Of a DNA stretch of 64,000 nt, positions 18,578-28,152 are shown piece by piece. This DNA comes from Leptospira meyeri (lineage in GTDB: Bacteria > Spirochaetota > Leptospiria > Leptospirales > Leptospiraceae): assembly GCF_004368965.1 (NCBI RefSeq), contig NZ_SORO01000001.1:620001-684000 (forward strand), read 5' to 3'. The number at the start of each line of letters is the position of its first letter. Position 1 is the stretch's first letter. The notes below the pieces were generated by a model. That model had not been told where the DNA came from, ran no database searches, and saw only the letters and a list, made by a program, of their open reading frames with translations. The position numbers and the translations under genes were made by a program.

Positions 18578-19819
18578 TAAGTATTCAAATAAATTCTCAT
18601 CTTGATTGACCAAAGTGAAATTCAAATGAAATGCATCCATTCTTTCTAACAATGATTGAAAATCATCTCTCGACTTTAACTCAATTCCGATGAGGGCAGG
18701 ACCAGATTCTTTATTATTCTTTTGGATGAATTCAAATCGAACAATATCATCGTTTGGACCTAGTATCTCATTTACAAATTGTTTTAAGGCACCAGGTCTT
18801 TGTGCAAAACGAACTATAAAATAGTGTTTTAAACCTTCGTAAAGGAGTGATCTTTCCTTGATTTCTTGCATTCGATCAATGTCGTTATTTCCGCCGCTTA
18901 AAATACAAACAACTTTTTTCCCACGAATTTGATCCGTATACTGGTCCAATGCAGAAATACTTAAGGCCCCTGCAGGTTCTGCAACAATGGCGTCTTCATT
19001 GTATAATTTCAATAAGGTGGAACAAACTTTTCCTTCTTTGACGAGTAACATATCAGAAAGAATATCCTTACAAATAGGAAACGTGAGATCTCCTACTTTT
19101 TTCACTGCCGCTCCGTCCACAAATTTGTCGATTTTTTCAAGTAAAACTGGTTTCCCTTGTTTGAGAGCTTCCGTCATGGAAGGAGCACCGAATGGTTCCA
19201 CTCCTATTATTTTGGTGTTAGGAGATTTTTCTTTAAAATAACTGCCAACTCCAGCGCAAAGCCCACCTCCACCAATGGGAACGAACACATAATCGATGTC
19301 AGACTCTTCATCTAAAATTTCTTTGGCAACAGTACCTTGACCTTCCATAATTTTGATATGGTCAAAAGGAGGGATAAAGGATATTGAATTTTGTATTGCG
19401 AACTTAATTGCTTCCGTTTGACATTCATCAAAGTTATCTCCAACCAGTTTGATTTCCACAAAATTACCACCAAACATTCGCACTTGGTTGATTTTTTGTT
19501 TTGGTGTGACTTCTGGCATATAAATGACTCCAAAAATCTGGAGTAACTTACATGAGTATGCCACACCTTGTGCATGATTTCCTGCACTTGCACAAACCAC
19601 ACCATTCTTTCGTTCTTCCAAACTCAAACTCTGAATCAGATGATATGCCCCCCGTATCTTGTAAGACCTTACAACCTGTAAGTCTTCACGTTTGATATAA
19701 ATCTTAGATCCATACTGCTCTGACAACCTAGAGTCGAATTGCAAGGGGGTTTTGTTAATGATGGGCTCTAATATTTGATAAGCAGAATCGCTATTTAAAA
19801 TTTTCGGATTAGTATTCAT
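18572..19819 (-). CDS. ilvA: Threonine ammonia-lyase (threonine dehydratase)
   Basis: A 415-residue PLP enzyme that deaminates threonine to 2-oxobutyrate. The PLP lysine lies in VVRSYKIRGAY, the phosphate-binding loop is PIGGGGLCAG and the Asn/Gly motif is ASAGNHAQG. The C-terminal 80 residues (LKHYFIVRFAQRPGALKQF onward) form one ACT-like regulatory domain, the short IlvA form. It may feed isoleucine synthesis. Leptospira species are known for the alternative citramalate route, so this gene could mark the threonine route or be catabolic. It is followed by two hairpins; its promoter must lie in 19820-20130. Confidence 0.93.
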   Translation of the reverse strand: MNTNPKILNSDSAYQILEPIINKTPLQFDSRLSEQYGSKIYIKREDLQVVRSYKIRGAYHLIQSLSLEERKNGVVCASAGNHAQGVAYSCKLLQIFGVIYMPEVTPKQKINQVRMFGGNFVEIKLVGDNFDECQTEAIKFAIQNSISFIPPFDHIKIMEGQGTVAKEILDEESDIDYVFVPIGGGGLCAGVGSYFKEKSPNTKIIGVEPFGAPSMTEALKQGKPVLLEKIDKFVDGAAVKKVGDLTFPICKDILSDMLLVKEGKVCSTLLKLYNEDAIVAEPAGALSISALDQYTDQIRGKKVVCILSGGNNDIDRMQEIKERSLLYEGLKHYFIVRFAQRPGALKQFVNEILGPNDDIVRFEFIQKNNKESGPALIGIELKSRDDFQSLLERMDAFHLNFTLVNQDENLFEYLI

Positions 19820-20130
19820 TATAGAATTGTCTAAGTATCTTTATTGATCATTCCAGTTTTAAATAACTCTTTTAATCGCGGAAGCCAATTTTTTGTTACT
19901 GTTTGAAAGTCCACTACAGTAGAATATGTTGAGTCCCTTGTAATGTCATATATTTATACATAAGGTTGATCGTTCTTAATCGATATAAAAAAAAGCGGAT
20001 CTTTTACCTTGTCAAACTAAATTGATAATGTTGATTTATAAGGATTAAATTAAGATTTAGCAGGGAGACAAGGTAGGAAATTTGTCGAAAGGCTCTTAGG
20101 TTAGAATAGAAAAAATTACGTTAGAAAATC
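19820..20130. other. AT-rich intergenic region, no gene seen
   Basis: About 310 bases between the ilvA start and the flaB terminator. I see no open frame with coding character, no tRNA-like fold and no clear repeat. It must hold the ilvA promoter on the minus strand, but no convincing box pair could be picked out. Confidence 0.6.
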
Positions 20131-20181
20131 GAGAAACTAAAGACCAGGCCCCAACCACCCTGCCCAGGCCTTTAGTTTCTC
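20131..20181 (-). terminator. Long hairpin terminator of flaB
   Basis: GAGAAACTAAAG (20131-20142) and CTTTAGTTTCTC (20170-20181) form a perfect 12-bp stem nine bases beyond the flaB stop. The 27-base loop is C-rich on this strand (G-rich in the flaB transcript). The following T tract on the minus strand is short (GATTTTC), so it may also act as an mRNA 3'-end stabiliser. Confidence 0.7.
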
Positions 20182-20189
20182 TTATCCTA

Positions 20190-21080
<891 letters not shown>

Positions 21081-21279
21081 TCACCGAAAGTCCGAGAAAT
21101 TGATGAATTTTCGAAGAGGCCATCCTTGGCCTTTTCAAGATAAGGATCGGTCATTCTGGTAGGGAGGATAATAGGGAAAATGAAATAAAAATTGAATAAA
21201 AATAGAACTTCCCCTTTTCTAAAATATGTCCTAGGAATTCTATGGAGTTGGATTCAAAGAAAAAGGCAGGCCTAGTTCC

Positions 21280-22227
21280 GTGTTAGAGACAATTTATTTA
21301 GCGAACCCCCGTGGATTTTGTGCAGGAGTGAAGTATGCTATTTCCTATGTGGAGACAGCATTTCAAGAAAACCCAGAAACCCCTCTTTATGTTCGCAAAG
21401 AGATCGTCCACAACCAAAGGGTTGTTGAGGAAATGAAGAAAAAAGGTATCCGGTTCATCAACGAGCTCAAAGAAGTTCCCGATGGTGCTACCGTTGTGTT
21501 TTCTGCCCATGGGGTTTCCCCAGAGGTGGTAAAAGAAGCCACAGAACGTAAAATGAAAATTGGCGATGCCACCTGTCCCCTTGTCACAAGGGTCCATAAA
21601 AAGGCACGTAATATCAAAGATTCTCACCAAATCATCTATATTGGTCATAGAGGCCATGATGAGGCGATTGGAACGATGGGAGAAGCTCAAATGTTTCTCG
21701 TGGAATCTCCAGAAGATGTGGAAAATCTCAAAGACAAAATCACAAAAGACAAACCCCTCACCTATCTCATGCAAACCACCCTTTCCGTGGCTGATACAAA
21801 GAACATTGTCAAAAAAATTGAAGAAGTATTTCCTTACGTAGAACATCCGCAAAAGGATGATATCTGTTATGCGACAACAGAGCGTCAAGAAGCTGTCAGA
21901 TCAATGTTAGAATCAGTGGATGCTATGCTTGTCATTGGGGCTGAAAATTCTTCTAATTCTGTTAGGTTATGCCAATTGGCTAAAAAAACAAGGCCTGCCA
22001 GTTTCCAAATCTCCAAAAAGGAAGATGTGGATCCAAATCATATCAAAACATCGGGGATAAAAACCCTCGGCATTACTGCTGGCGCTTCAAGTCCCCAAGT
22101 CCTTGTTGACGAAATTGTGGGAGAAATATTAAAACATTTTCCGGATGCCAAGGTATCTCTCTTTCCAGAAAGCCGAGAAGACACCATGAGTTTTAAACTA
22201 CCGAAAGAGTTGCTCAAACAGTATTAG
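21280..22227 (+). CDS. ispH: 4-hydroxy-3-methylbut-2-enyl diphosphate reductase
   Basis: A 315-residue iron-sulfur enzyme for the last step of the MEP isoprenoid pathway, giving IPP and DMAPP. The three cluster cysteines are visible in PRGFCAGV (C14), GDATCPLV and DDICYATTERQ, with the SSNSVRL and TAGASSP blocks. The start is GTG at 21280, since the protein must begin LETIYLANPRGFCAG. Its stop is one base before the histidine kinase gene, so the signalling cluster may be read from the same promoter. Confidence 0.96.
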   Translation: MLETIYLANPRGFCAGVKYAISYVETAFQENPETPLYVRKEIVHNQRVVEEMKKKGIRFINELKEVPDGATVVFSAHGVSPEVVKEATERKMKIGDATCPLVTRVHKKARNIKDSHQIIYIGHRGHDEAIGTMGEAQMFLVESPEDVENLKDKITKDKPLTYLMQTTLSVADTKNIVKKIEEVFPYVEHPQKDDICYATTERQEAVRSMLESVDAMLVIGAENSSNSVRLCQLAKKTRPASFQISKKEDVDPNHIKTSGIKTLGITAGASSPQVLVDEIVGEILKHFPDAKVSLFPESREDTMSFKLPKELLKQY

Positions 22228-22228
22228 T

Positions 22229-23851
22229 ATGGATCTGGATCCTTGGTCATTACTAAAGGCCTCTTTAGAGGGGGATGACTCGGGAACCGCAATTCTTTCC
22301 ATTGACAGGTCATCAAAGAAATTTGAGATCCTGATTAAAAATCATTTATTTGAATCTTTAGAATCAGAATTTGAATTAAATACCTTTCTTTGCAAAAAGA
22401 TTGAAAACTCTGACTTTTCCACAGAACTAATTTATATCACAAATGGAACCATATTAGAGGCTTCCTTTGGTAAGTTTCAATTTCCTGAAGGAAGAAAAAA
22501 TAAAGAATACACAAAATTCTTTATAAAGGATATCACCACCAAACAAAGACAGGAAGAAGAAATTGCTTGGAGGCTTCGATTTGAATTAGGAGTAGCCTCC
22601 TCAATTCAAATTTTAATTCAACAACCTTCCATTCGAGAAGGCCTACCTCATGCAATCTATCAGTTGTTATATTTTACTGAAATGGATTCAGTTTTTTTTC
22701 TTAAATATGAACCGGTAGAAAATAAAGATTTTTTTAAAACTTGGGCCAACGAGCGAAAGACAACTAAATATCCACTATTGCCAGAACAATGCCAAAACGA
22801 AGATTGGTATGAATTAGGTCTTGGTCGTTGGGTTCATAAACTAAAGAAAGGGAAAACCATTTATTTAATCCCAAACAAAGCCTTACCAAGAGAGAAATGG
22901 TTCTTCGAACAAACCAAAGCCGAAACGATCCTTCTCATTCCCGTTCGTTTTGAAAATCGCTTTTTAGGAGTTATGGGATTTTTCAAATACAAACAGAATT
23001 CGCCGATTGAACATGAAAATCTTTTAATTTACCAGACTGTTAGTCGTTGGATGGGACTTTTTGTCCAAAGGGATTTGGACCTTACCGAACTGAATCGATA
23101 CAAATCGACATTAGAATCTTTGGTTTTAGAAAGGACGGTAGCTCTTACCCAAACGAAAGAGGAATTAGAGCGCGCCTACCGAGCAAAAACCGAATTTTTA
23201 GCTCATATGAGCCACGAACTCAGAACACCCTTGAATTCTATCATTGGATTTTCAAAACTCATTCAGTTACCCGATTCAGATGAAACTGGAAAGGAATACC
23301 TAAATTATATTTATACCGGTGGGACAAGGCTCCTAAATATGATTAACGAAATTCTAAATTTAATGAAAATCGAATCGGGACAAATTCAAATCCAAATAAC
23401 ATCGTTTAAACCAGAAGACATATGTCGCCAAACATTGGATTTAATCCAACCGCAAGCCAATGCAAAGGGTTTAGAAATTAGATTTCGCCCTCCCATACAG
23501 TCAAAAGAGGTTTACTCTGACGGAGGAAAAATCCAACAAATTCTACTCAACCTACTTTCGAATGCGATCAAATATGCAAATCATCCCTATATCGAAATGG
23601 ATTGCGAATGGAACGAAGGAAATTTAGAGATTTCTGTCAGGGATTTTGGACCCGGAATCTCAGAAGAAGACCAAAATCGGATTTTCCATACCTTTACCCG
23701 GTTAAACGATGATGGGAAGATCGAAGGAACAGGGCTTGGCCTTTCGATTTCTCAAGGTTTGGCGAACCGACTAGGAGGTTCACTCATACTCAAATCCCAA
23801 TTAGGCCAAGGTTCTATTTTTATACTCAAGTTACCTGAAATAATAAAATAA
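22229..23851 (+). CDS. PAS/GAF sensor histidine kinase
   Basis: A 540-residue soluble kinase with no membrane segment. An N-terminal PAS-like part ends with IKDITTKQRQEEE (about 100-112). A GAF-like sensor follows (about 130-285), then a coiled linker. The HisKA domain has the phospho-accepting His329 in FLAHMSHELRTPLNSIIGF. The ATPase domain has N box LLNLLSNAIKYA, G1 VRDFGPGIS and G2 GTGLGLSIS. There is no receiver of its own; the next gene supplies one. It heads the chemosensory cluster directly after ispH. Confidence 0.92.
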   Translation: MDLDPWSLLKASLEGDDSGTAILSIDRSSKKFEILIKNHLFESLESEFELNTFLCKKIENSDFSTELIYITNGTILEASFGKFQFPEGRKNKEYTKFFIKDITTKQRQEEEIAWRLRFELGVASSIQILIQQPSIREGLPHAIYQLLYFTEMDSVFFLKYEPVENKDFFKTWANERKTTKYPLLPEQCQNEDWYELGLGRWVHKLKKGKTIYLIPNKALPREKWFFEQTKAETILLIPVRFENRFLGVMGFFKYKQNSPIEHENLLIYQTVSRWMGLFVQRDLDLTELNRYKSTLESLVLERTVALTQTKEELERAYRAKTEFLAHMSHELRTPLNSIIGFSKLIQLPDSDETGKEYLNYIYTGGTRLLNMINEILNLMKIESGQIQIQITSFKPEDICRQTLDLIQPQANAKGLEIRFRPPIQSKEVYSDGGKIQQILLNLLSNAIKYANHPYIEMDCEWNEGNLEISVRDFGPGISEEDQNRIFHTFTRLNDDGKIEGTGLGLSISQGLANRLGGSLILKSQLGQGSIFILKLPEIIK

Positions 23852-23899
23852 AGGAATTGAACCCTGTAGAATTCTCTCGTAGTATTTCCGATAATCTAT

Positions 23900-25192
23900 A
23901 TGGTGGAATCGAACGTAAACCAAAGTCAGTCTTCTCAAGTTCGGACCAAGGAACACCTCAGGCGTCCTAAAGAACCGGTCCTGATCATTGAGGATAAAAA
24001 AGAAAATCAGGTCCTGCTCGAAGCAATCTGTAAGAGAATTGGTATGGATGCAGACGTAGCCGAAGATGGAAAGGTAGCCCTTGAAATGGCTGCCAAACGT
24101 CCATATAGTCTCTATTTGGTGGATTTAATGATGCCCGTTCTAGATGGAAAATCTTTCATCCGTGAACAAAAAAAAATAGAACCAAACGCTGTTTTTATCA
24201 TTCAAACTGCCATCGACCAAATCGATGAAATCATCGAAATCATGAAAATGGGGGTGTATGATTATCTTTTAAAGCCTCTCCATGTCGAAATTGTTGCAGA
24301 TCGTATTGAAAAAGCATTAGAATACGTCTACTTGAAGAGAATGGAATCGCTTCTCGTTTATGAGGAATCAAAAGAATTAAAGAGCCAATTGGAATGGCTA
24401 AATTACAAAGAATCACATAGAAAAACCAATGAGATCAATTCAGAACTCCACTCAATTCTTAATTTAAAAACAACATTAATGCAAGGTTCGGGCCTTGGTG
24501 CAATGTCGACTATCATCGATTCCATCCAACAAATGAAAGTTGACCTTGGAAAAGAGTATTCAATCAACAAAGAATTTTGGGATCTTTTGTATGAAAATCA
24601 CGAACATAATATTGCGATGATGAGTGGATTAGATCTAGCCGTAGATCTAATCCAAAACAATACAAATTTAGTTAGAACCAAGAGTGAAGACCTACTCGGT
24701 TTACTTCCTTCCCTTGTTGAATCATTTCGTGATGAAATTACTGAACGTGAATTAAAGGTAAACTTGCCTGTTGTAAAACAATCTGTTTTCCTTGACCTTG
24801 ATATAGAATCAATGAAAGTAGCCATTCATGAAATATTTACGAATGGACTTAAATATTCCAAAAGAAAATCTCATTTTGATGTGTTTGTTACCTTTGTGGA
24901 TGGTTACTTTTGCCTCTCAGCAAAAAACAACATCATCGATGATGAATATGCCAAACAATTGGCTCAGTCTGAAAAAAAACTGATCGAACCTTTTTATAGA
25001 ATCCACCCACCCGTTGAAAGTTTTTATTCAAAAGAAAAGTTCAGTTTGGGATTGGGGTTAACGATGGTTGACTTTATTCTGCATAGACATAATGGAATGT
25101 TTTTTATTCGAAATGCCATCGACCATACTACGGAAGTCAAAGCAGACTGCATCATTGCTGAAGTATTTTTACCAATCCAAAACGAAAAATAA
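23900..25192 (+). CDS. Response regulator-like protein: N-terminal receiver plus C-terminal histidine-kinase ATPase domain
   Basis: A 430-residue protein. The receiver (about 25-145) has acidic residues in IIEDKKEN, the phospho-accepting Asp75 in LYLVDLMMPVLDG and the Lys in YLLKPL. A helical middle part (about 150-290) carries no clear H-E-L-R-T-P box. The C-terminal part (about 295-425) resembles a HATPase_c domain with N box HEIFTNGLKYS and G2 FSLGLGLTMV. The G1 Asp-x-Gly motif is not evident. It may be a receiver-controlled kinase or an ATP-dependent signalling regulator. It lies between the histidine kinase and a CheY. Confidence 0.82.
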   Translation: MVESNVNQSQSSQVRTKEHLRRPKEPVLIIEDKKENQVLLEAICKRIGMDADVAEDGKVALEMAAKRPYSLYLVDLMMPVLDGKSFIREQKKIEPNAVFIIQTAIDQIDEIIEIMKMGVYDYLLKPLHVEIVADRIEKALEYVYLKRMESLLVYEESKELKSQLEWLNYKESHRKTNEINSELHSILNLKTTLMQGSGLGAMSTIIDSIQQMKVDLGKEYSINKEFWDLLYENHEHNIAMMSGLDLAVDLIQNNTNLVRTKSEDLLGLLPSLVESFRDEITERELKVNLPVVKQSVFLDLDIESMKVAIHEIFTNGLKYSKRKSHFDVFVTFVDGYFCLSAKNNIIDDEYAKQLAQSEKKLIEPFYRIHPPVESFYSKEKFSLGLGLTMVDFILHRHNGMFFIRNAIDHTTEVKADCIIAEVFLPIQNEK

Positions 25193-25203
25193 GGAAACAA
25201 ACT

Positions 25204-25569
25204 ATGAACAGAAAGATATTGATCATCGATGACTCAGCAGTATTCAGAAAGATTATCTCAGTACACCTAAAAAATGCCAATTTTGATCTCGTCGAAGCAG
25301 GCGATGGATTAGAAGGTTTAAAACAATTAGAAACGAACGAAGTGGACTTGATCGTTTCAGATATGAATATGCCAAACATGGATGGAATTAGCTTTATCAA
25401 AAAAGTGAAAGAAAATCCTAAATACAAATTCACTCCCATCATTATGTTAACAACAGAATCCCAACCAGAAAAAAAACAACAAGGTATGGATGCTGGAGCC
25501 AAAGCATGGTTAACCAAACCATTTTCTCCTGAAGAATTGTTAGATACCATCTCCAAACTAGTAACATAA
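25204..25569 (+). CDS. cheY: CheY-like single-domain response regulator
   Basis: A 121-residue stand-alone receiver. The acidic pair is in ILIIDDSAVFRK (D9, D10), the phospho-accepting Asp53 in LIVSDMNMPNMDG, the Thr in MLTTES and the Lys in WLTKPFSPEEL. It follows an AAGGAAA ribosome site. It lies in the che cluster next to cheA, so it is probably a CheA target. Whether it acts at the flagellar switch or at another output cannot be told from the sequence. Confidence 0.92.
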   Translation: MNRKILIIDDSAVFRKIISVHLKNANFDLVEAGDGLEGLKQLETNEVDLIVSDMNMPNMDGISFIKKVKENPKYKFTPIIMLTTESQPEKKQQGMDAGAKAWLTKPFSPEELLDTISKLVT

Positions 25570-25570
25570 T

Positions 25571-25942
25571 ATGGAACCAGTCCAAAACTTAAAAAAAACA
25601 GACATAGGTTTTGATATCTCTTGGGAAGGGTATATGACAGTTCCCTTTGTCAAGGAATGGAAGACACTATCAGAGGTTTGGACAAGTTCGAAAGGGCAAG
25701 TTTTTATTTTGGATTTAAATGGAATCCAACGAGTGGACTCTGCTGGAATTCAGTTTTTAATGTATCTTAAAACTTTGAGTTACAAAAATCATTTTTCCTT
25801 AAAACTACAAAATCACTCACTCCCAGTTTTAAAAGTTTTAGACCTACTGGGACTAGTTAGTTTTTTCGGTGATCGGGTGAAGGTAAAAAAAGAGCACTCG
25901 AACGAAGTAGAATTTAGATATGGAACGAGGAAAACCAACTAA
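25571..25942 (+). CDS. STAS-domain protein in che cluster
   Basis: A 123-residue protein with the STAS fold of anti-sigma-factor antagonists. The conserved loop is LNGIQRVDSAGIQFLMYLK, where the Ser of DSAG is the usual phosphorylation site. It begins one base after the CheY stop, and its last base overlaps the cheA ATG. A STAS protein built into a chemosensory operon is not part of the classical Che set; it may link CheA or the upstream kinases to a partner-switching output. Confidence 0.85.
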   Translation: MEPVQNLKKTDIGFDISWEGYMTVPFVKEWKTLSEVWTSSKGQVFILDLNGIQRVDSAGIQFLMYLKTLSYKNHFSLKLQNHSLPVLKVLDLLGLVSFFGDRVKVKKEHSNEVEFRYGTRKTN

Positions 25943-26994
25943 TGGATTTAACAGAGGTTATCGATGCCTATTTAGTTGAATCCGACGAATTCCTTCGGGA
26001 AATGGAGGCAATCCTATTACGTACAGAAACCTCTACCCCTAGTGAAGAAGATTTGAATGCAATCTTTCGTGCCGTTCATACCATCAAAGGAACAGCAGGG
26101 ATGTTTGGATTTGAATCCACTGTCAAGTTTACCCATGTTGTGGAAAATCTATTAGATCGGTTACGTTCTCATGAAATCAAATTCCAAACTGAATTAACAG
26201 AAATTTTACTCAAAGCAAAGGACCACCTAGCATATTTAGTCGCAGAAGAAACAAAAGGAAAAATCCCTGAGTCAAAAATCAATCACGGTAATTCAATTTT
26301 AGATTTAATGAAACCCTACCAAGGTTCTGACATTGACTCATCTGAAAAAAAACAAAACCAGAGCGAAAATGAAACTGTTCTAGAAAAAAAAAGGAACGAT
26401 TCGGCTTCTTTTGAAAACCAAACACTAACAAACCAAAATGTTATGGATTCAATTCCTGGTTATCTAATTTCTTTTCGTCCCAATCGGAATGTTTTTTCAC
26501 AGGGATTAGACCCAATCTCCTTCATTGGTTATTTAAAGAAAATAGGGAAAATACAATCGGTAAAAACCATTGCAGATACAATTCCGAATGCATTTGATTT
26601 TGATCCAGAATCTTGTTATTTAGGTTTTGAAATTCATTTGGATTCTGATGCTGGTTTAGATGCGGTAAAAAAAGTTTTTAACTTTATCGAAGCTGATTCA
26701 TTTTTACACATTCTCCCACCAGGTGCAAACATTGAAGATTTAGTTGATCTTTCCTTCCAACTCCCGGAAGAAGAAATCTTACTTGGAAATGTTTGGAGAG
26801 AAGTCCAGATACTAACAGATATTAGTCTAATCAATTATTTCGAAGAACTAAAAAAAAGAAAAACGGGGATCAATACCAATTCCCTGAAAAATCCGTCTTC
26901 CTCCCCTTCCCCCCCCCTACTGAAGAATTACATGAAGATAAAACCATCTCAAATCAAAAACAAGACCAAAACAAATCAGCAACCATTAAAGTAG
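25942..26994 (+). CDS. cheA: Chemotaxis histidine kinase CheA, N-terminal part (cheA interrupted by frameshift)
   Basis: The frame opens at the ATG overlapping the STAS stop. P1 (Hpt) has the phospho-accepting His46 in FRAVHTIKGTAGMFGF. A linker and a P2-like domain follow (about 170-270; YLISFRPNRNVFSQGLDPISF). At 26909-26917 there is a run of nine C. Beyond it this frame gives a Lys-rich tail without CheA similarity and stops at 26994. The following domains P3-P5 are open in the -1 frame from the C run onward. With ten C (or seven) the gene would read through to 28142 as a normal CheA of about 733 residues. It may be a sequencing error, a phase-variable gene, a slippage site or a true mutation. 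Confidence 0.9.
   Translation: MDLTEVIDAYLVESDEFLREMEAILLRTETSTPSEEDLNAIFRAVHTIKGTAGMFGFESTVKFTHVVENLLDRLRSHEIKFQTELTEILLKAKDHLAYLVAEETKGKIPESKINHGNSILDLMKPYQGSDIDSSEKKQNQSENETVLEKKRNDSASFENQTLTNQNVMDSIPGYLISFRPNRNVFSQGLDPISFIGYLKKIGKIQSVKTIADTIPNAFDFDPESCYLGFEIHLDSDAGLDAVKKVFNFIEADSFLHILPPGANIEDLVDLSFQLPEEEILLGNVWREVQILTDISLINYFEELKKRKTGINTNSLKNPSSSPSPPLLKNYMKIKPSQIKNKTKTNQQPLK
26909..26917 (+). repeat. Poly-C tract (C9) at the cheA frameshift point
   Basis: Nine consecutive C within TTCCCCCCCCCTAC. Upstream codons are in one frame and downstream CheA codons in the -1 frame. A run of CCC CCC codons is also slippery for ribosome or polymerase. Confidence 0.9.
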
Positions 26995-28142
26995 ATTCGA
27001 AACGCATAGATAAATTGATCAATCGTGTTGGTGAACTAGTTGTCTCTTGTGCCAACATGAACCAACTCATTAGTTCTATGGAAGATTCCAACTTACAAGA
27101 GTCATCTATGCTTGCCATGCGTCTTTTAAATGAAGTAAGAGAAATTTCTTTAAAACTAAGAATGGTTCCAATTGGGGATACTTTCCAAAAATATGCAAGA
27201 ACGGTTCGTGACTTGGGAAAAGAACTAGGAAAGGATATTAAACTCATCACCGAAGGAAACGAAACGGAACTCGACCGCAATATCGTTGAGAAGTTAGGTG
27301 ACCCGCTCACACACTTAGTCAGAAACGCCTGTGACCATGGGTTAGAAACTTCCGAAGAAAGGGAAAAGAAGGGAAAACCGAAACAAGGTACGATTAAACT
27401 AAATGCCTTCCATGAAGCAGGAAGTGTAGTAATCGAAATCACAGATGATGGAAATGGAATTCAAAAAGAAAAGGTTTGGCAAAAAGGAATTGATAAAGGC
27501 CTTGTGTCCGGACCACTACCCGAATCGGAAGAAGAAATTTTCAAACTTCTTTTCCATCCAGGCCTCTCGACTGCCGCTCAGATCACCAATGTCTCAGGCA
27601 GAGGTGTCGGGCTTGATGTTGTTTTACAAAATATTGAATCACTACGTGGTTCCATAACCGTCAAATCCACTCCCAGCCAAGGAAGTCGTTTTATCATTCG
27701 GCTCCCACTCACACTTGCCATCATCGATGGATTTTTAGTTGAGGTTGGTAAAAACCAATTCATCATTCCGATGGATATGGTTTTAGAATGCCTACATTTT
27801 ACCGATGACAACAAAATTGATTCCAATCAATTCTTTGCACTACGAGGAAATCTAATTCCATTTCTTCGTCTTAAAGATTATTACCCATGTGAATCGAGTG
27901 GGGAAAACTCAAGAGAAAACATCGTCATTGTTAGAAATGGTGAAAAAAAAGCAGGAATCGTTGTAGAACGACTTCTGGGAGAATACCAAACGGTAATCAA
28001 ACCAATGGGTTCAGTATTCCGCCATGTAAAAGGTGTTAGTGGGTCAAGTATTCTCGGGGATGGAAATGTGGCTTTGATCATTGACATTCCTTCACTATTT
28101 GAAAGAACTATTGCCGTCGAAAACGAAAGATTATATAAATGA
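26916..28142 (+). CDS. cheA: Chemotaxis histidine kinase CheA, C-terminal part (continuation after frameshift)
   Basis: From 26916 this frame reads PTEELHEDK and, after a Gln-rich linker, [19 protein letters not shown], the canonical start of the CheA dimerisation domain P3. The kinase domain P4 follows, with N box [13 protein letters not shown]1 ITDDGNGIQ and G2 GRGVGLDVV. The CheW-like P5 domain fills the last 130 residues ([15 protein letters not shown] to the end). Only a TTG inside P3 (27015) could start it independently, and it has no ribosome site, so it is most likely the second half of one gene. The stop is 10 bp before the chemoreceptor start. Confidence 0.88.
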   Translation, partial: PTEELHEDKTISNQKQDQNKSATIKVDSKRIDKLINRVGELVVSCANMNQLISSMEDSNLQESSMLAMRLLNEVREISLKLRMVPIGDTFQKYARTVRDLGKELGKDIKLITEGNETELDRNIVEKLGDPLTHLVRNACDHGLETSEEREKKGKPKQGTIKLNAFHEAGSVVIEITDDGNGIQKEKVWQKGIDKGLVSGPLPESEEEIFKLLFHPGLSTAAQITNVSGRGVGLDVVLQNIESLRGSITVKSTPSQGSRFIIRLPLTLAIIDGFLVEVGKNQFIIPMDMVLECLHFTDDNKIDSNQFFALRGNLIPFLRLKDYYPCESSGENSRENIVIVRNGEKKAGIVVERLLGEYQTVIKPMGSVFRHVKGVSGSSILGDGNVALIIDIPSLFERTIAVENERLYK

Positions 28143-28152
28143 AGAGGATGAT

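Noticed and set aside
21144..21151. ACCGATCC on the minus strand upstream of flaB as a sigma28 -10 box
   Set aside because: Only 6 of 8 positions match, and the -35 at 15 bases is TATC; too weak to call, although a flagellar promoter is expected here.
23887..23894. Sigma28-like TCCGATAA just before the receiver-ATPase gene
   Set aside because: It lies only 6 bp before the start codon, so transcription would begin inside the coding sequence, and no good TAAA box stands at the right distance.
27015..28142. Second half of cheA as an independently translated short kinase
   Set aside because: The only start is a TTG inside the P3 helix without a ribosome site, and the same frame is open back to the C tract with CheA linker sequence, so a frameshifted single gene is the simpler reading.
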